Assembly: GCA_964585385.1 (NCBI GenBank) | Contig: CAZPDP010000001.1 | Location: forward strand, 1 to 64,000 | Source of the DNA: JAGXLC01 sp964585385 | Lineage (GTDB): Bacteria; Bacteroidota; Bacteroidia; Bacteroidales; UBA12077 | Length of the DNA stretch: 64,000 bases | Direction of reading: 5' to 3' | Shown: positions 36,384 to 44,672 of the stretch, piece after piece | Numbering within the stretch: the stretch's first letter is position 1 | Layout: each line of letters opens with the position of its first letter | Program-made: the position numbers and the translations under genes | Notes under the pieces: model-generated | Database searches by the model: none | The model's input: only the letters and a program-made list of their open reading frames with translations | Told to the model about the DNA's origin: nothing

Positions 36384-36405
36384 TTGTATTTAAAATTAAT
36401 ATTCA

Positions 36406-36882
36406 TTGAAAATGAAAATCGATAACAAAATCGATAAATTTTTTGGAGACAATGCCTCCTTTGCAGGGTATATTTTAATCCTGGCAGGCGTGGCTATTGC
36501 TGTTTCTTTTAATATTTCCGGAATTATCCTGATTATTTTCGGTTTATTCATGAGTTTTACTTATACAGGAGCCGAAATTGATATAGAGAACAGAAAATAC
36601 AGGTTCTATAACAAACTGTTCGGATTGTTTAAAATCGGTAGATTTAAAGACCTTTCTATTTTCCGTGGCTTAAAAGTAGAGCGCTTTTCCGGGAGCTATA
36701 ACACTTATAGACGGAGCAACCGAAAATTAAGCAACCTTTTTAATGATTATAGAATTGTATTACAAGGAGAAAGCCAGGGTGAAAAGAACTATGTGTTTAA
36801 ACATGAATCCTTTAAGAAAGTAAAGGAGGAAGCGGCACGCCTGAGCAAATTGTTAAACCTTCCGTTAATTGATAAAGTCTGA
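36406..36882 (+). CDS. Hypothetical membrane protein
   Basis: A 158-residue protein with two adjacent hydrophobic helices (about 17-50: FAGYILILAGVAIAVSF, GIILIIFGLFMSF) and a basic C-terminal domain rich in strands, resembling a small PH-like domain (IDIENRKYRFYNKLFGLFKIG, YRIVLQGESQGEKNYVF). No family assigned. The start codon lies 22 bp after repeat B1. The LOG gene follows after 57 bp. Confidence 0.7.
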   Translation: MKMKIDNKIDKFFGDNASFAGYILILAGVAIAVSFNISGIILIIFGLFMSFTYTGAEIDIENRKYRFYNKLFGLFKIGRFKDLSIFRGLKVERFSGSYNTYRRSNRKLSNLFNDYRIVLQGESQGEKNYVFKHESFKKVKEEAARLSKLLNLPLIDKV

Positions 36883-36939
36883 ATCTTGGAGATTTTCTTA
36901 TCAATCCCTATCTTTGACAGAAAATTTGAAAGTATATTT

Positions 36940-37521
36940 ATGGACAGTATTGCAGTATTTTGTGGTTCCAGTCTGGGAAAGGATTCCGTTTATTCAAAGA
37001 AGGCTGAAGAACTGGGAGTTATTTTAGCAGAAAGGAAAATAAAAATCGTTTATGGCGGCACAAAAATAGGTCTTATGGGAAAACTGGCCAATGCCGCACT
37101 TGAAAAGGGAGGAGAAGTGGTTGGAGTAATTCCTGAATTCCTAAGTGAGAAAGAACTGGCTCATGATAACCTGACACAACTAATTTGGGTAGAATCTATG
37201 CATGAGAGAAAAATAAGGATGCATGAATTTTCTGAAGGTGTTATTGCGTTGCCCGGAGGTTTTGGGACCATGGACGAATTTTTTGAGATGCTTACATGGG
37301 GTCAGTTGGGATTGCACAGAAAACCGATGGGGCTGCTTAATGTGAACGGGTATTACGATAGTTTAAAAGAACTGGCCGGGAATATGGTCAAACAGGGTTT
37401 TCTGAAAAATGAAAACATGGAGATGATGATGTTCTCAGATAGTATAAAAGACTTACTTGAGAAGTTTGATAAGCACCAGCCTTCCCATGCTGATAAATGG
37501 ATTGATGAGAGAATACTGTAA
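36940..37521 (+). CDS. LOG family protein (cytokinin-activating phosphoribohydrolase-like)
   Basis: From the ATG at 36940 it has 193 residues; an in-frame TTG 54 bp earlier is less credible. Conserved motifs are AVFCGSSLGKDSVY (N-terminus), YGGTKIGLMGKLANAAL, the catalytic ALPGGFGTMDEFFEMLTWGQLG, and the closing GLLNVNGYYD. Members release the free base from nucleoside 5'-monophosphates; many bacterial LOGs have no known hormone role. Confidence 0.9.
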   Translation: MDSIAVFCGSSLGKDSVYSKKAEELGVILAERKIKIVYGGTKIGLMGKLANAALEKGGEVVGVIPEFLSEKELAHDNLTQLIWVESMHERKIRMHEFSEGVIALPGGFGTMDEFFEMLTWGQLGLHRKPMGLLNVNGYYDSLKELAGNMVKQGFLKNENMEMMMFSDSIKDLLEKFDKHQPSHADKWIDERIL

Positions 37522-37551
37522 GTTATTCCTTTTTTCAGGTAATATTTTCGT

Positions 37552-37574
37552 GAGCGAAAATCGCTCAATTTGGG
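37552..37574 (+). repeat. Solo right end of repeat B
   Basis: GAGCGAAAATCGCTCAATTT followed by GGG matches the right end of the complete element at 36361-36383. No matching left end is found within 200 bp. Confidence 0.6.
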
Positions 37575-37584
37575 TATTATTTTA

Positions 37585-37785
37585 TTATTTGATTTGTTCC
37601 AGGTTAAGCAGATCAACAGGTTTTTCCAGAAAAATATTGGTACCGTTTTGTTTTATTGTTTCCATAAATTCTTCTTTTTCATCATCTGACTTCGACCAAA
37701 GGGCGGCTGCAAAGTTTACTTCAGCATTCATTAAGAAATTGAACCATCGGAAGGATGTATTGTTTTATCTTCAAAAACATAGAGC
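37585..37785 (-). pseudogene. Decayed response-regulator receiver fragment
   Basis: On the minus strand a 59-codon open frame (37585-37764) ends in KQNGTNIFLEKPVDLLNLEQ, which matches the end of a receiver domain: the Lys-Pro switch and alpha-5. Upstream of it, in a different frame, the segment LPMVQFLNE (about 37732-37758) resembles the MP.MDG..FL.E helix that follows the phospho-acceptor Asp. The domain is thus frameshifted and lacks its N-terminal half and Asp. It looks like a dead single-domain regulator, squeezed between two plus-strand genes. Confidence 0.45.
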
Positions 37786-37786
37786 T

Positions 37787-38029
37787 ATGAAAAAGATAGT
37801 AATAATTGTTTTGTTTGTAATTATTGGTCTTGTATTTGGATATCTTGTATTTGGCAGAATAGCCGGTGAATACGTGGATATTAACTTGATTTTTACTCAA
37901 ACCGATAGCGGGCTTGAATCGTTAGGACGCAACATTGCTGGTATAACAAAAATGAAGCAGAATATACTTTTATCCGGTGGTGCAGGAGCAATAATTGGAT
38001 TGGTCATTTCTTTGATTAAGAAAAAATAA
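37787..38029 (+). CDS. Hypothetical small membrane protein
   Basis: An 80-residue protein with two hydrophobic segments: about residues 3-24 (IVIIVLFVIIGLVFGYLVFG) and about 61-76 (ILLSGGAGAIIGLVISL), joined by a polar loop that probably faces the periplasm. The ATG at 37787 is chosen because the longer upstream frame runs through the decayed receiver fragment on the other strand. No family recognised. Confidence 0.6.
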   Translation: MKKIVIIVLFVIIGLVFGYLVFGRIAGEYVDINLIFTQTDSGLESLGRNIAGITKMKQNILLSGGAGAIIGLVISLIKKK

Positions 38030-38113
38030 CAGCTTTAGTGGGTCGTTAATAATGGATGAAGTAGAACCCGATTAAAATACATTGATTATGAGACAAATAA
38101 ATGTGTTTTAAAA

Positions 38114-38319
38114 ATGGAACAAAGAGATTATCTGAAAGCTCAAATTACCAAATGGGGAAAGTCCTTGCAAAAATTTTAAGTGATTTTCTGGGACTCAAAT
38201 CGCAGGGAAAAGCTTCTATTGGTATTGAAAAAGTTAACGAACAAATGAATTTTGCTTTAATTCTGGTATTTCGGCTTGAAATTTACTCCCTTAAGATTTT
38301 ATTTGAATTTGATTTTTGA
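38114..38319 (+). pseudogene. Frameshifted small conserved protein (DYL..Q / LAKIL..LLGLK type)
   Basis: The N-terminus MEQRDYLKAQITK is read from the ATG at 38114 and then runs into a stop at about 38177-38179. The continuation MGKVLAKILSDFLGLKSQGK is found in the frame of 38101-38319. Joined with one frameshift near 38150-38155, the two pieces rebuild the start of a small helical protein family that I recall from other Bacteroidota (M.Q.DYL.rQI..l...LAKI..d.LGLK..G). The C-terminal part then drifts into low-complexity sequence. Either the gene is decayed or the base count here is off by one. Confidence 0.55.
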
Positions 38320-38372
38320 TACCTTTCCTAACAATTTCTCAAGTTGAATATTATTAGCAATAAACTATTCTT

Positions 38373-38951
38373 ATGAAAACACTGCTCTTTAATGGAAGTC
38401 CCCGCCCCAAAGGTAATACAGCCTTCTTGTTGTATCACATGATAGAAGTGTTTAAAAACAATCAGGTAGATACAGAGTTCATTCAGCTTGGCGGACAGGT
38501 TATTAGAGGCTGCACGGCATGCATGAAATGTAAGGAAACCCGCGATGAGAAATGCTATTACGATGATGACCCTGTTAATGAATATATTCAGAAGATGAAA
38601 CATGCAGATGCCCTCATCATTGCCTCACCGGTTTATTTTTCTCAAATGACAACCGAAACCAAAGCCCTTATCGATCGGTGTGGTTATACTATCGGGGCTA
38701 ATGATAAGTTTTTGAGCAGGAAAATTGGTGCGGGTTTTGCCATTGCACGAAGAGCCGGTATGATGCCTACCTTTCATTCAATCAATGATTTTTTCTTCAT
38801 AAATGATATGATTGTTCCCGGTTCAGTTTACTGGAATGTTGGAATTGCCAGGGAAGAAGGCGAAATAGAAAAAGATGATGAAGGGATAAAAATTGCTACA
38901 CGGCTTGCTGAAAATATCATTTGGTTGCATCATAAAATATCGGAGTCCTGA
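38373..38951 (+). CDS. Iron-sulfur flavoprotein / NADPH-dependent FMN reductase-like
   Basis: A 192-residue flavodoxin-fold protein. The FMN phosphate loop is NGSPRPKGNTA (residues 7-17). The GCTACMKCKETRDEKC segment (about 48-63) gives four Cys in the compact CxxCxxC..C pattern of archaeal-type iron-sulfur flavoproteins. SPVYFSQMTTETKALIDRCG lies near 88-107. It should bind FMN and possibly a 4Fe-4S cluster for electron transfer. Partner unknown. Confidence 0.88.
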   Translation: MKTLLFNGSPRPKGNTAFLLYHMIEVFKNNQVDTEFIQLGGQVIRGCTACMKCKETRDEKCYYDDDPVNEYIQKMKHADALIIASPVYFSQMTTETKALIDRCGYTIGANDKFLSRKIGAGFAIARRAGMMPTFHSINDFFFINDMIVPGSVYWNVGIAREEGEIEKDDEGIKIATRLAENIIWLHHKISES

Positions 38952-38975
38952 AAACTCAATTTTAAATAGCATATT

Positions 38976-41009
38976 ATGGAAATGAAAAAACTTTTGCTCT
39001 TGATTTTTTCAATGAGTCTGATCTTTACCCTTCAGCTAAATGCTAAGGTTGACAGTATAAGTATAGAATCCCGGGAAATTGTTCTTGACGGTAAAATGTT
39101 CGGCGAGTATGGACCCTGGGAATTAATTAAAGGAAAGGTTTATTTCTCATGGGATCCTGCAAATCCAATGAACCAACAAATTGTAGATCTTGAACTGGCG
39201 GAAAAGAACAGTAAAGGTTCTGTCACTGGTGTTTCAGACCTGGTTGTATTAAAGCCTTCTAAAGAGAGTTTACCATCGGAAATGGCCCTGGTTGAGGTTA
39301 GCAACCGCGGAGGGAAGTTTACCCCATCTTATTTTAATCAGGCCACAGATTATAAGATGAGTCCGGATAACCCGGGATGGTTTGGTAATGGACTGACATT
39401 AAGAAAAGGAATGACCGTTATTTGGGTGGGCTGGCAATTTGATGTACCTGAAAAAGTAGATAACTTGACTTATGATGCACCCAAAGCTTTTTATCCCGAC
39501 GGATCATCCATAAATGGACTGGTTCGCAGCGACTGGGTAGTGGATCAGAAATTGAATACACTGAAGCTCGGGCATCGGGATCAAATGGGTTACCCGGTTT
39601 ATGATTTTCAAAGTGAGTATAATGTATTAACAGTAAGAGATGGGAGAAATGCCCGCAGAGATACCATTCCCCTTTCAGAGTGGCGTTTTGCTAAAGAAGT
39701 CAATGGGGAAGTGGTGAAAGATTCCTTTCATATTTATATGGAACAGGGATTCCGGGAAGGTAAGATTTACGAATTGGTCTACCAATCGTACGATCCACCT
39801 GTTGTAGGAACAGGTTTGGCAGTAATACGGGATATTATTTCGTATGCTAAATATGATAAGGATGCATTATTCCCTGTAAAAAAAGGAATAGCAGCAGGGG
39901 TGTCCCAGACCGGCAGGTTCCTGAGACATTTTCTTTACCAGGATTTTAATACAGATGAACAATACAGGAAAGCTTATGACGGACTTATGATTATGACAGC
40001 CGGAGCCGGAAGGGGAAGTTTTAATCATCGGTTCGCTCAACCCTCCAGGGATGCACACAGGTATTCCGCTTTTTTCTATCCTACAGATATTTATCCTTTT
40101 ACAAGCAAAAACCAGTTTGATCCGCTCCAATGGAGAACAGACGGTCTTCTGGCTCATATCATGAATAAAAAACACAGACCCAACGTTTTTTATATTAATA
40201 CCGGCTATGAATACTGGGGACGTGCAGCTTCTCTAATCCACACCAGTGTTGATGGTGAAGAGGATGTTCATCCCTTCTCTGATGAACGCATCTATCATAT
40301 TGGAAGCGGTCAGCACTTTGTCGATAGGTTTCCTCCTGCAGAGGAACGAAAGTTGGTTGAAACCCCTGTCTACAGAGGTAATCCTTTGGCATTTAAAGTG
40401 AATTACAGAGCATTGCTTGTCAGATTGGCAGAATGGGTTATGGATGAAGATGTTCCGCCTGATAACCAATATCCTGAGAAAAGCAAGAATAATCTTGTGG
40501 ATTTATCTACGTATAATCTTCCTGATATCCCCGGCTTAACTAAGCCCCGGAACATTCATAAAGCATACAGGGCAGACTACGGCCCCAGATGGATTGAAGG
40601 AATTGTAGACATTCAACCCCCGAAACTTGGAAAAACCTTCTCCTCACAAGTTTCACGCCTTGATAAATTTGGAAACGAAGTGGCAGGTATTCAGAATGTT
40701 GAAGTGCAAGTGCCTGTAGCAACCTATACACCGTGGAGCACCCGAAGGGATTTTAAAGGAAGCCCGGAAGAACTTGTGGATTTTAGAGGTAATTTTATTC
40801 CTCTTTCCTTAACGGTTAAGCAAAAGGAACAAAGCAATGATACACGACCCGCGATTGAAGAACTTTATGATTCAAAAAGCGATTATCTCCGAAAAGTTGA
40901 AAAGGCAGCCGGAAAATTAGTTGAGCAGGGCTTCCTCCTTAGTGAAGATAAAGCGTATGTCAAAAAAAGGGCTGAACAGTATTGGGACTGGATTCACAAT
41001 GAAATGTAA
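38976..41009 (+). CDS. Exported alpha/beta-hydrolase-domain protein (PF20091-like)
   Basis: A 677-residue protein with a signal peptide (about 1-24, LLLLIFSMSLIFTLQLNAK). A large beta-rich N-terminal part is followed by a hydrolase domain with the nucleophile motif GVSQTGRFLRHFLYQDF (about 308-324, Ser at the centre) and GAGRGSFNHRFAQPSRD. This combination fits the alpha/beta hydrolase family often found beside catabolic genes. The substrate is unknown. It starts 24 bp after the flavoprotein gene, so they may be co-transcribed; a strong terminator follows. Confidence 0.83.
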   Translation: MEMKKLLLLIFSMSLIFTLQLNAKVDSISIESREIVLDGKMFGEYGPWELIKGKVYFSWDPANPMNQQIVDLELAEKNSKGSVTGVSDLVVLKPSKESLPSEMALVEVSNRGGKFTPSYFNQATDYKMSPDNPGWFGNGLTLRKGMTVIWVGWQFDVPEKVDNLTYDAPKAFYPDGSSINGLVRSDWVVDQKLNTLKLGHRDQMGYPVYDFQSEYNVLTVRDGRNARRDTIPLSEWRFAKEVNGEVVKDSFHIYMEQGFREGKIYELVYQSYDPPVVGTGLAVIRDIISYAKYDKDALFPVKKGIAAGVSQTGRFLRHFLYQDFNTDEQYRKAYDGLMIMTAGAGRGSFNHRFAQPSRDAHRYSAFFYPTDIYPFTSKNQFDPLQWRTDGLLAHIMNKKHRPNVFYINTGYEYWGRAASLIHTSVDGEEDVHPFSDERIYHIGSGQHFVDRFPPAEERKLVETPVYRGNPLAFKVNYRALLVRLAEWVMDEDVPPDNQYPEKSKNNLVDLSTYNLPDIPGLTKPRNIHKAYRADYGPRWIEGIVDIQPPKLGKTFSSQVSRLDKFGNEVAGIQNVEVQVPVATYTPWSTRRDFKGSPEELVDFRGNFIPLSLTVKQKEQSNDTRPAIEELYDSKSDYLRKVEKAAGKLVEQGFLLSEDKAYVKKRAEQYWDWIHNEM

Positions 41010-41016
41010 TCTTTAA

Positions 41017-41051
41017 CCGGGGAATGTGAAATATATTCCCCGGCCTTTTTT
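41017..41051 (+). terminator. Rho-independent terminator
   Basis: CCGGGGAAT (41017-41025) and ATTCCCCGG (41035-41043) form a perfect 9-bp stem followed by CCTTTTTT, right after the hydrolase gene. Confidence 0.88.
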
Positions 41052-41208
41052 CTCAATCTGACCTTTGTTTATTCAATTTAAATTAATATTACAGGTATTT
41101 TATTTCTGTAAGGCTCTAATTTCAAGGGTTTTCACCTGTATGATCTAAAACTTGTTGAATTGGGTTTTTTCAATTCTTATCTTGTTAGTAGAATCAACCA
41201 GCCAGATT

Positions 41209-41538
41209 ATGCATCAATTTGACCGCTTAGTTCAACAAATGGAATATTTTCAGCCTTATCTGAAAGATCAGGGTATGTTGTACACTTATATTGCCCCAAG
41301 AGATAGGGAGAAGTTCTTTAAATTTTTGGGTAGCATTTACCATAGCTCGGCTACTCATTCCCTGTATCTCAGACTTTCTAATCCTGAGGTGGTTCGAAAA
41401 ATGCTTCAGGACTGTGGTTTCTGGGAAGATACTGAACTGGAAATATATGTAGCTTCCAATGACCGGTACGCTGTTCAATGGATGAACAAATCGCTTAAAG
41501 AGTATATCAAAGAAAAACAATTAGATTTTCAGTATTAA
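41209..41538 (+). CDS. Hypothetical protein
   Basis: A 109-residue soluble protein from the ATG at 41209 (an in-frame TTG 57 bp earlier would add a hydrophobic stretch and is less likely). It contains FDRLVQQMEYFQPYLKDQG, YIAPRDREKFFKFLGSIYHS and a C-terminal MNKSLKEYIKEKQLDFQY helix. No family is recognised. The next gene starts 55 bp downstream on the same strand. Confidence 0.6.
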   Translation: MHQFDRLVQQMEYFQPYLKDQGMLYTYIAPRDREKFFKFLGSIYHSSATHSLYLRLSNPEVVRKMLQDCGFWEDTELEIYVASNDRYAVQWMNKSLKEYIKEKQLDFQY

Positions 41539-41593
41539 TTGCCGTTAATTTCCTGTAAGATTTTTTTGTTTTATCGACTAACTTCAAAAAAAT

Positions 41594-42811
41594 ATGAAAA
41601 GAGAACGAATTTCCTTTTCCAATAATGAAGGGGATAAAATTTCTGCTATTCTTGAAAAGCCGCTGGATATGCATCCCCATACCTATGCAATATTTGCCCA
41701 TTGTTTTACCTGTAATAAAAACCTGAATGCAGTCAGAAATATTAGTCGCTCTCTGACTTCCAAAGGTATTGCTGTACTTAGATTTGATTTTACAGGACTG
41801 GGTGAAAGTGAAGGAGCATTTGAAGAAACCAATTTCACCTCGAATATCCAGGATCTAATACTTGCTTCCGTATTCCTTGAAAAAAATTACAAAGCTCCCG
41901 AACTGCTGATAGGCCATTCTTTAGGAGGCGCTGCTGTGATATATGGTGCAAGATCAATACCATCTGTGAAAGCGATTGCCACTATTGGTGCCCCGGCCGA
42001 TCCAATGCACGTTACGTATCTGATGGGAGAGAAAGGACTTGAAAAAATAAAATATGAAGGAGAAGCCGAGGTAAGCATTGGAGGGAGGCCATTTACAATC
42101 AAGAAACAGTTTTTAGATGACCTGGAAAATACCTCCATGGAACAAGTGCTTCGTGAATTGAAAAAGCCTCTGCTGGTCATGCATTCACCATTTGATAAGA
42201 TTGTGGGAATCGATAATGCATCGGAAATATTTCAGGGTGCTTTTCACCCCAAGAGTTTTGTTTCTCTTGATGATGCCGACCACCTTCTCTCTACTAAAGA
42301 AGCTTCTCTTTATGCCGGGGAAACCATCTCAGCCTGGGCAGTAAAATATCTCAACATTCCAGAAAATGATCCGTTGAAGACAGATAAGCAGGTTGTGGCC
42401 CGGATTAGTTCAGATGAGCTAACTACCGATGTTAAAGCAGGGAACTTTCCTTTAACTGCTGATGAGCCTGAAAATCTGGGAGGTAATGACTTCGGTCCTA
42501 CGCCATACGAACTGCTGACGTCTTCCCTGGGTGCCTGTACAGCTATGACACTGAAAATTTATGCTGAAAGAAAAGGGTGGAATCTTGAAGAGGCTGTTGT
42601 CCATCTCGAACATGGCAAAAATTATATGGAAGACTGCCGGCAATGTGAAAATGAGAAAGGAAACAAGATCGACCATTTTAAAAGAGTGATTGAATTGAAG
42701 GGTGACCTTACGGAAGACCAAAAGAAGAAGCTACTTGAGATTGCCGGCAAATGCCCTGTACATAAAACACTTAAGTCGGAAGTTCAGATTAATACCAAGC
42801 TGAAAGAATAA
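41594..42811 (+). CDS. Fusion of alpha/beta hydrolase and OsmC domain
   Basis: A 405-residue two-domain protein. The N-terminal hydrolase (about 1-255) has AIFAHCFTCNKN, the nucleophile elbow IGHSLGGAAVIYGA (Ser about 108) and VSLDDADHLL with the catalytic His. The OsmC domain (about 265-405) has GPTPYELLTSSLGACTAMTL with the first reactive Cys and AGKCPVHKTL with the second. This fusion is known in proteobacteria and Bacteroidota and may couple ester cleavage with peroxide reduction. Extra Cys occur in DCRQCENEK. Confidence 0.93.
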   Translation: MKRERISFSNNEGDKISAILEKPLDMHPHTYAIFAHCFTCNKNLNAVRNISRSLTSKGIAVLRFDFTGLGESEGAFEETNFTSNIQDLILASVFLEKNYKAPELLIGHSLGGAAVIYGARSIPSVKAIATIGAPADPMHVTYLMGEKGLEKIKYEGEAEVSIGGRPFTIKKQFLDDLENTSMEQVLRELKKPLLVMHSPFDKIVGIDNASEIFQGAFHPKSFVSLDDADHLLSTKEASLYAGETISAWAVKYLNIPENDPLKTDKQVVARISSDELTTDVKAGNFPLTADEPENLGGNDFGPTPYELLTSSLGACTAMTLKIYAERKGWNLEEAVVHLEHGKNYMEDCRQCENEKGNKIDHFKRVIELKGDLTEDQKKKLLEIAGKCPVHKTLKSEVQINTKLKE

Positions 42812-42963
42812 AGCCGGACGGATATAAGATCGGTTGAGGTAATGGGCTATGAATCAAAACTAATAAGGTTGATCTTATTTATCTTCTGGTATTTTTTCAA
42901 TTCTAACGGGATAGTATTTTTAAAAAAGTACGCACAATTAAATTCATAATGGAACATTTCTGC

Positions 42964-42971
42964 TATTTTTG
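42964..42971 (+). promoter_or_regulatory. Possible -7 box of thrC
   Basis: TATTTTTG matches TAnnTTTG 27 bp before the ATG. The -33 region has no clear TTG, so support is partial. Confidence 0.3.
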
Positions 42972-42997
42972 AAGCCATACAAAAATACCCTGAAACA

Positions 42998-44200
42998 ATG
43001 AATAAGAAACTGATTTCTACTCTTTCGGGTGAGGAGTATCCTTTTAATAGAATTGAAGAATTTGCTGATAACGGCGAATCACTTGAAGTAAAGATTGATA
43101 ATCTTTCAAAAGCCAGAGTAAGAAAACATGACCGATTTTATAAGCGATACAGCGATTTCCTGCCTTTTGATGTGAATAAAGAAGATTTATCTATGGGCGA
43201 AGGCAACACCCCATTGTTGTTAGCAGACAGGAAACTTTCTGATTTCACAGGTTTGTCAAATTTTTACCTGAAAAATGAAACTTTAAATCCCACCTGGAGT
43301 TTTAAGGACAGAGGTTCTATGACATGCATGCTTATGTCAAGGGAGATGGGAGAAAAGGTGACCGCTACAATTTCCACAGGGAATATGGGAAATTCTATCG
43401 CTGCTTATGGAGCCCGTGCAGGGATTAAAGTGATAGTGTTTGTACCTCAGTACACCCCAGAAGAAAAAATCAGGGCCATGAGTATACACGGAGCTAAGGT
43501 TATTAAAGTCTATGCTCCGGATTATTCCGAAATGAAAAAGCAAGTCCTGGATATGGCAAAAGAGCTAAAACTCAGGATTGTCTCAGGTAACGGACCTATA
43601 AGGGTTGAGGGGTATAAACTTACTGCTTTTGAATTGTATGAGCAATTTCAGGGGGCAATTCCTGATTACATAGCAGTGCCCACTTCAGCCTGCGGTCATA
43701 TTCGAGGAATCTATAAAGGATTCAGAGAACTTAAGGAAGCCGGGTTTATCCGGAAGTTACCCAAAATGATTGTGGTGCAGGCAGAGAATAATGCGCCTGT
43801 TGTTCGGGGTATAGAAGAAGGAAAAGAAGATGTTGTTCCATTTGAGAACTTTCATACCGTTGCAGAAGCCATAACCACAGGAAATCCAATGGGAGGAAAG
43901 GAAATAGTGGTTAAAGCCAGTGAAAATGGATGGCTTGCACAATCAGTCAGCGAAGACGAAATTATTGAAGCACAAAAAGTACTTGCAAAATCAGGTTTTT
44001 TTGTTGAACCTGCCTCTGCAACCAGTCTATATGCTGTGAGAAAATTACGGGAAAAAGGTAAAATTCGAAGCAATGAAAAAGTTGTAATAATGCTCACAGG
44101 TTCAGGTTTAAAAGATTCTGAGATATTCAGCCATCATGATTTCAAACCGTTTGAAAGTAACTTGGAAAAACTAAGAGGCGATATTCAGAAACTCATTTGA
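42998..44200 (+). CDS. thrC: Threonine synthase (PLP-dependent)
   Basis: A 400-residue fold-type II PLP enzyme that converts O-phosphohomoserine to threonine. The N-terminal region is followed by GEGNTPLLLADR (about 68-79), the PLP-Lys motif PTWSFKDRGS (about 99-108), STGNMGNSIAAYGARAG and the phosphate-binding glycine loop. C-terminal PASATSLYAV and MLTGSGLKD fit. No hom or thrB gene is adjacent, so this copy stands apart from a thr operon. Confidence 0.87.
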   Translation: MNKKLISTLSGEEYPFNRIEEFADNGESLEVKIDNLSKARVRKHDRFYKRYSDFLPFDVNKEDLSMGEGNTPLLLADRKLSDFTGLSNFYLKNETLNPTWSFKDRGSMTCMLMSREMGEKVTATISTGNMGNSIAAYGARAGIKVIVFVPQYTPEEKIRAMSIHGAKVIKVYAPDYSEMKKQVLDMAKELKLRIVSGNGPIRVEGYKLTAFELYEQFQGAIPDYIAVPTSACGHIRGIYKGFRELKEAGFIRKLPKMIVVQAENNAPVVRGIEEGKEDVVPFENFHTVAEAITTGNPMGGKEIVVKASENGWLAQSVSEDEIIEAQKVLAKSGFFVEPASATSLYAVRKLREKGKIRSNEKVVIMLTGSGLKDSEIFSHHDFKPFESNLEKLRGDIQKLI

Positions 44201-44236
44201 AAATTCTATCTTTGAATAGGTTAACTCTATTTCTGA

Positions 44237-44626
44237 ATGAAAAATGATTTATTAAAAGAACCTGGCAAGCTTCTCGAAATGCTGGAACAATGCTGGTCTT
44301 CTGAAACCAGTTCAAGATATACCCCTGATAATCCCTCATGCGGACAATGTAGTGTTACTTCTCTTGTCATACAGGATTTTTTTGGAGGCGATATTATGAA
44401 AACAAAAGTTGGAAACGTCTGGCATTTTTACAATAAAATCGGAAACAGGTTTTTTGATTTTACATCAGGGCAATTTGATTACGAAATTGTCTACTCTCAT
44501 TTCCATTCCTGCCGCTCAGAGGCATTTCAGGACACCGATGAAACCCAGTACTATTTTTTAAGCTTTCGGTTCACTAAAGCATTAAACTTACTGGAAAAAG
44601 ATGGAACCATTTACGAAATAGCGTAG
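44237..44626 (+). CDS. YunG-like protein
   Basis: A 129-residue protein resembling Bacillus YunG: WSSETSSRYTPDNPSCGQCSVTSLVIQDFFGG (about 16-47), then HFYNKIGNRFFDFTSGQF. The conserved Cys, His and Asp could make a catalytic triad of papain or transglutaminase type, but function is unknown. It follows thrC by 36 bp on the same strand. Confidence 0.8.
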   Translation: MKNDLLKEPGKLLEMLEQCWSSETSSRYTPDNPSCGQCSVTSLVIQDFFGGDIMKTKVGNVWHFYNKIGNRFFDFTSGQFDYEIVYSHFHSCRSEAFQDTDETQYYFLSFRFTKALNLLEKDGTIYEIA

Positions 44627-44672
44627 CATCTCAAATTCCGCTATTTTTATTAATTGGTCAATAGTTCAGAAA

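Noticed and set aside
37457..38029. A 190-codon frame spanning the LOG gene end to the small membrane protein
   Set aside because: Only the last 80 codons, from the ATG at 37787, look like protein; the first part is antisense to the decayed receiver fragment and lacks coding character.
42998..44200. Reading this PLP enzyme as a cysteate or other pyridoxal synthase
   Set aside because: Length, SFKDRG motif and the GEGNTPLLL and STGNMGNS loops fit threonine synthase best; a specialised substrate cannot be shown from sequence.
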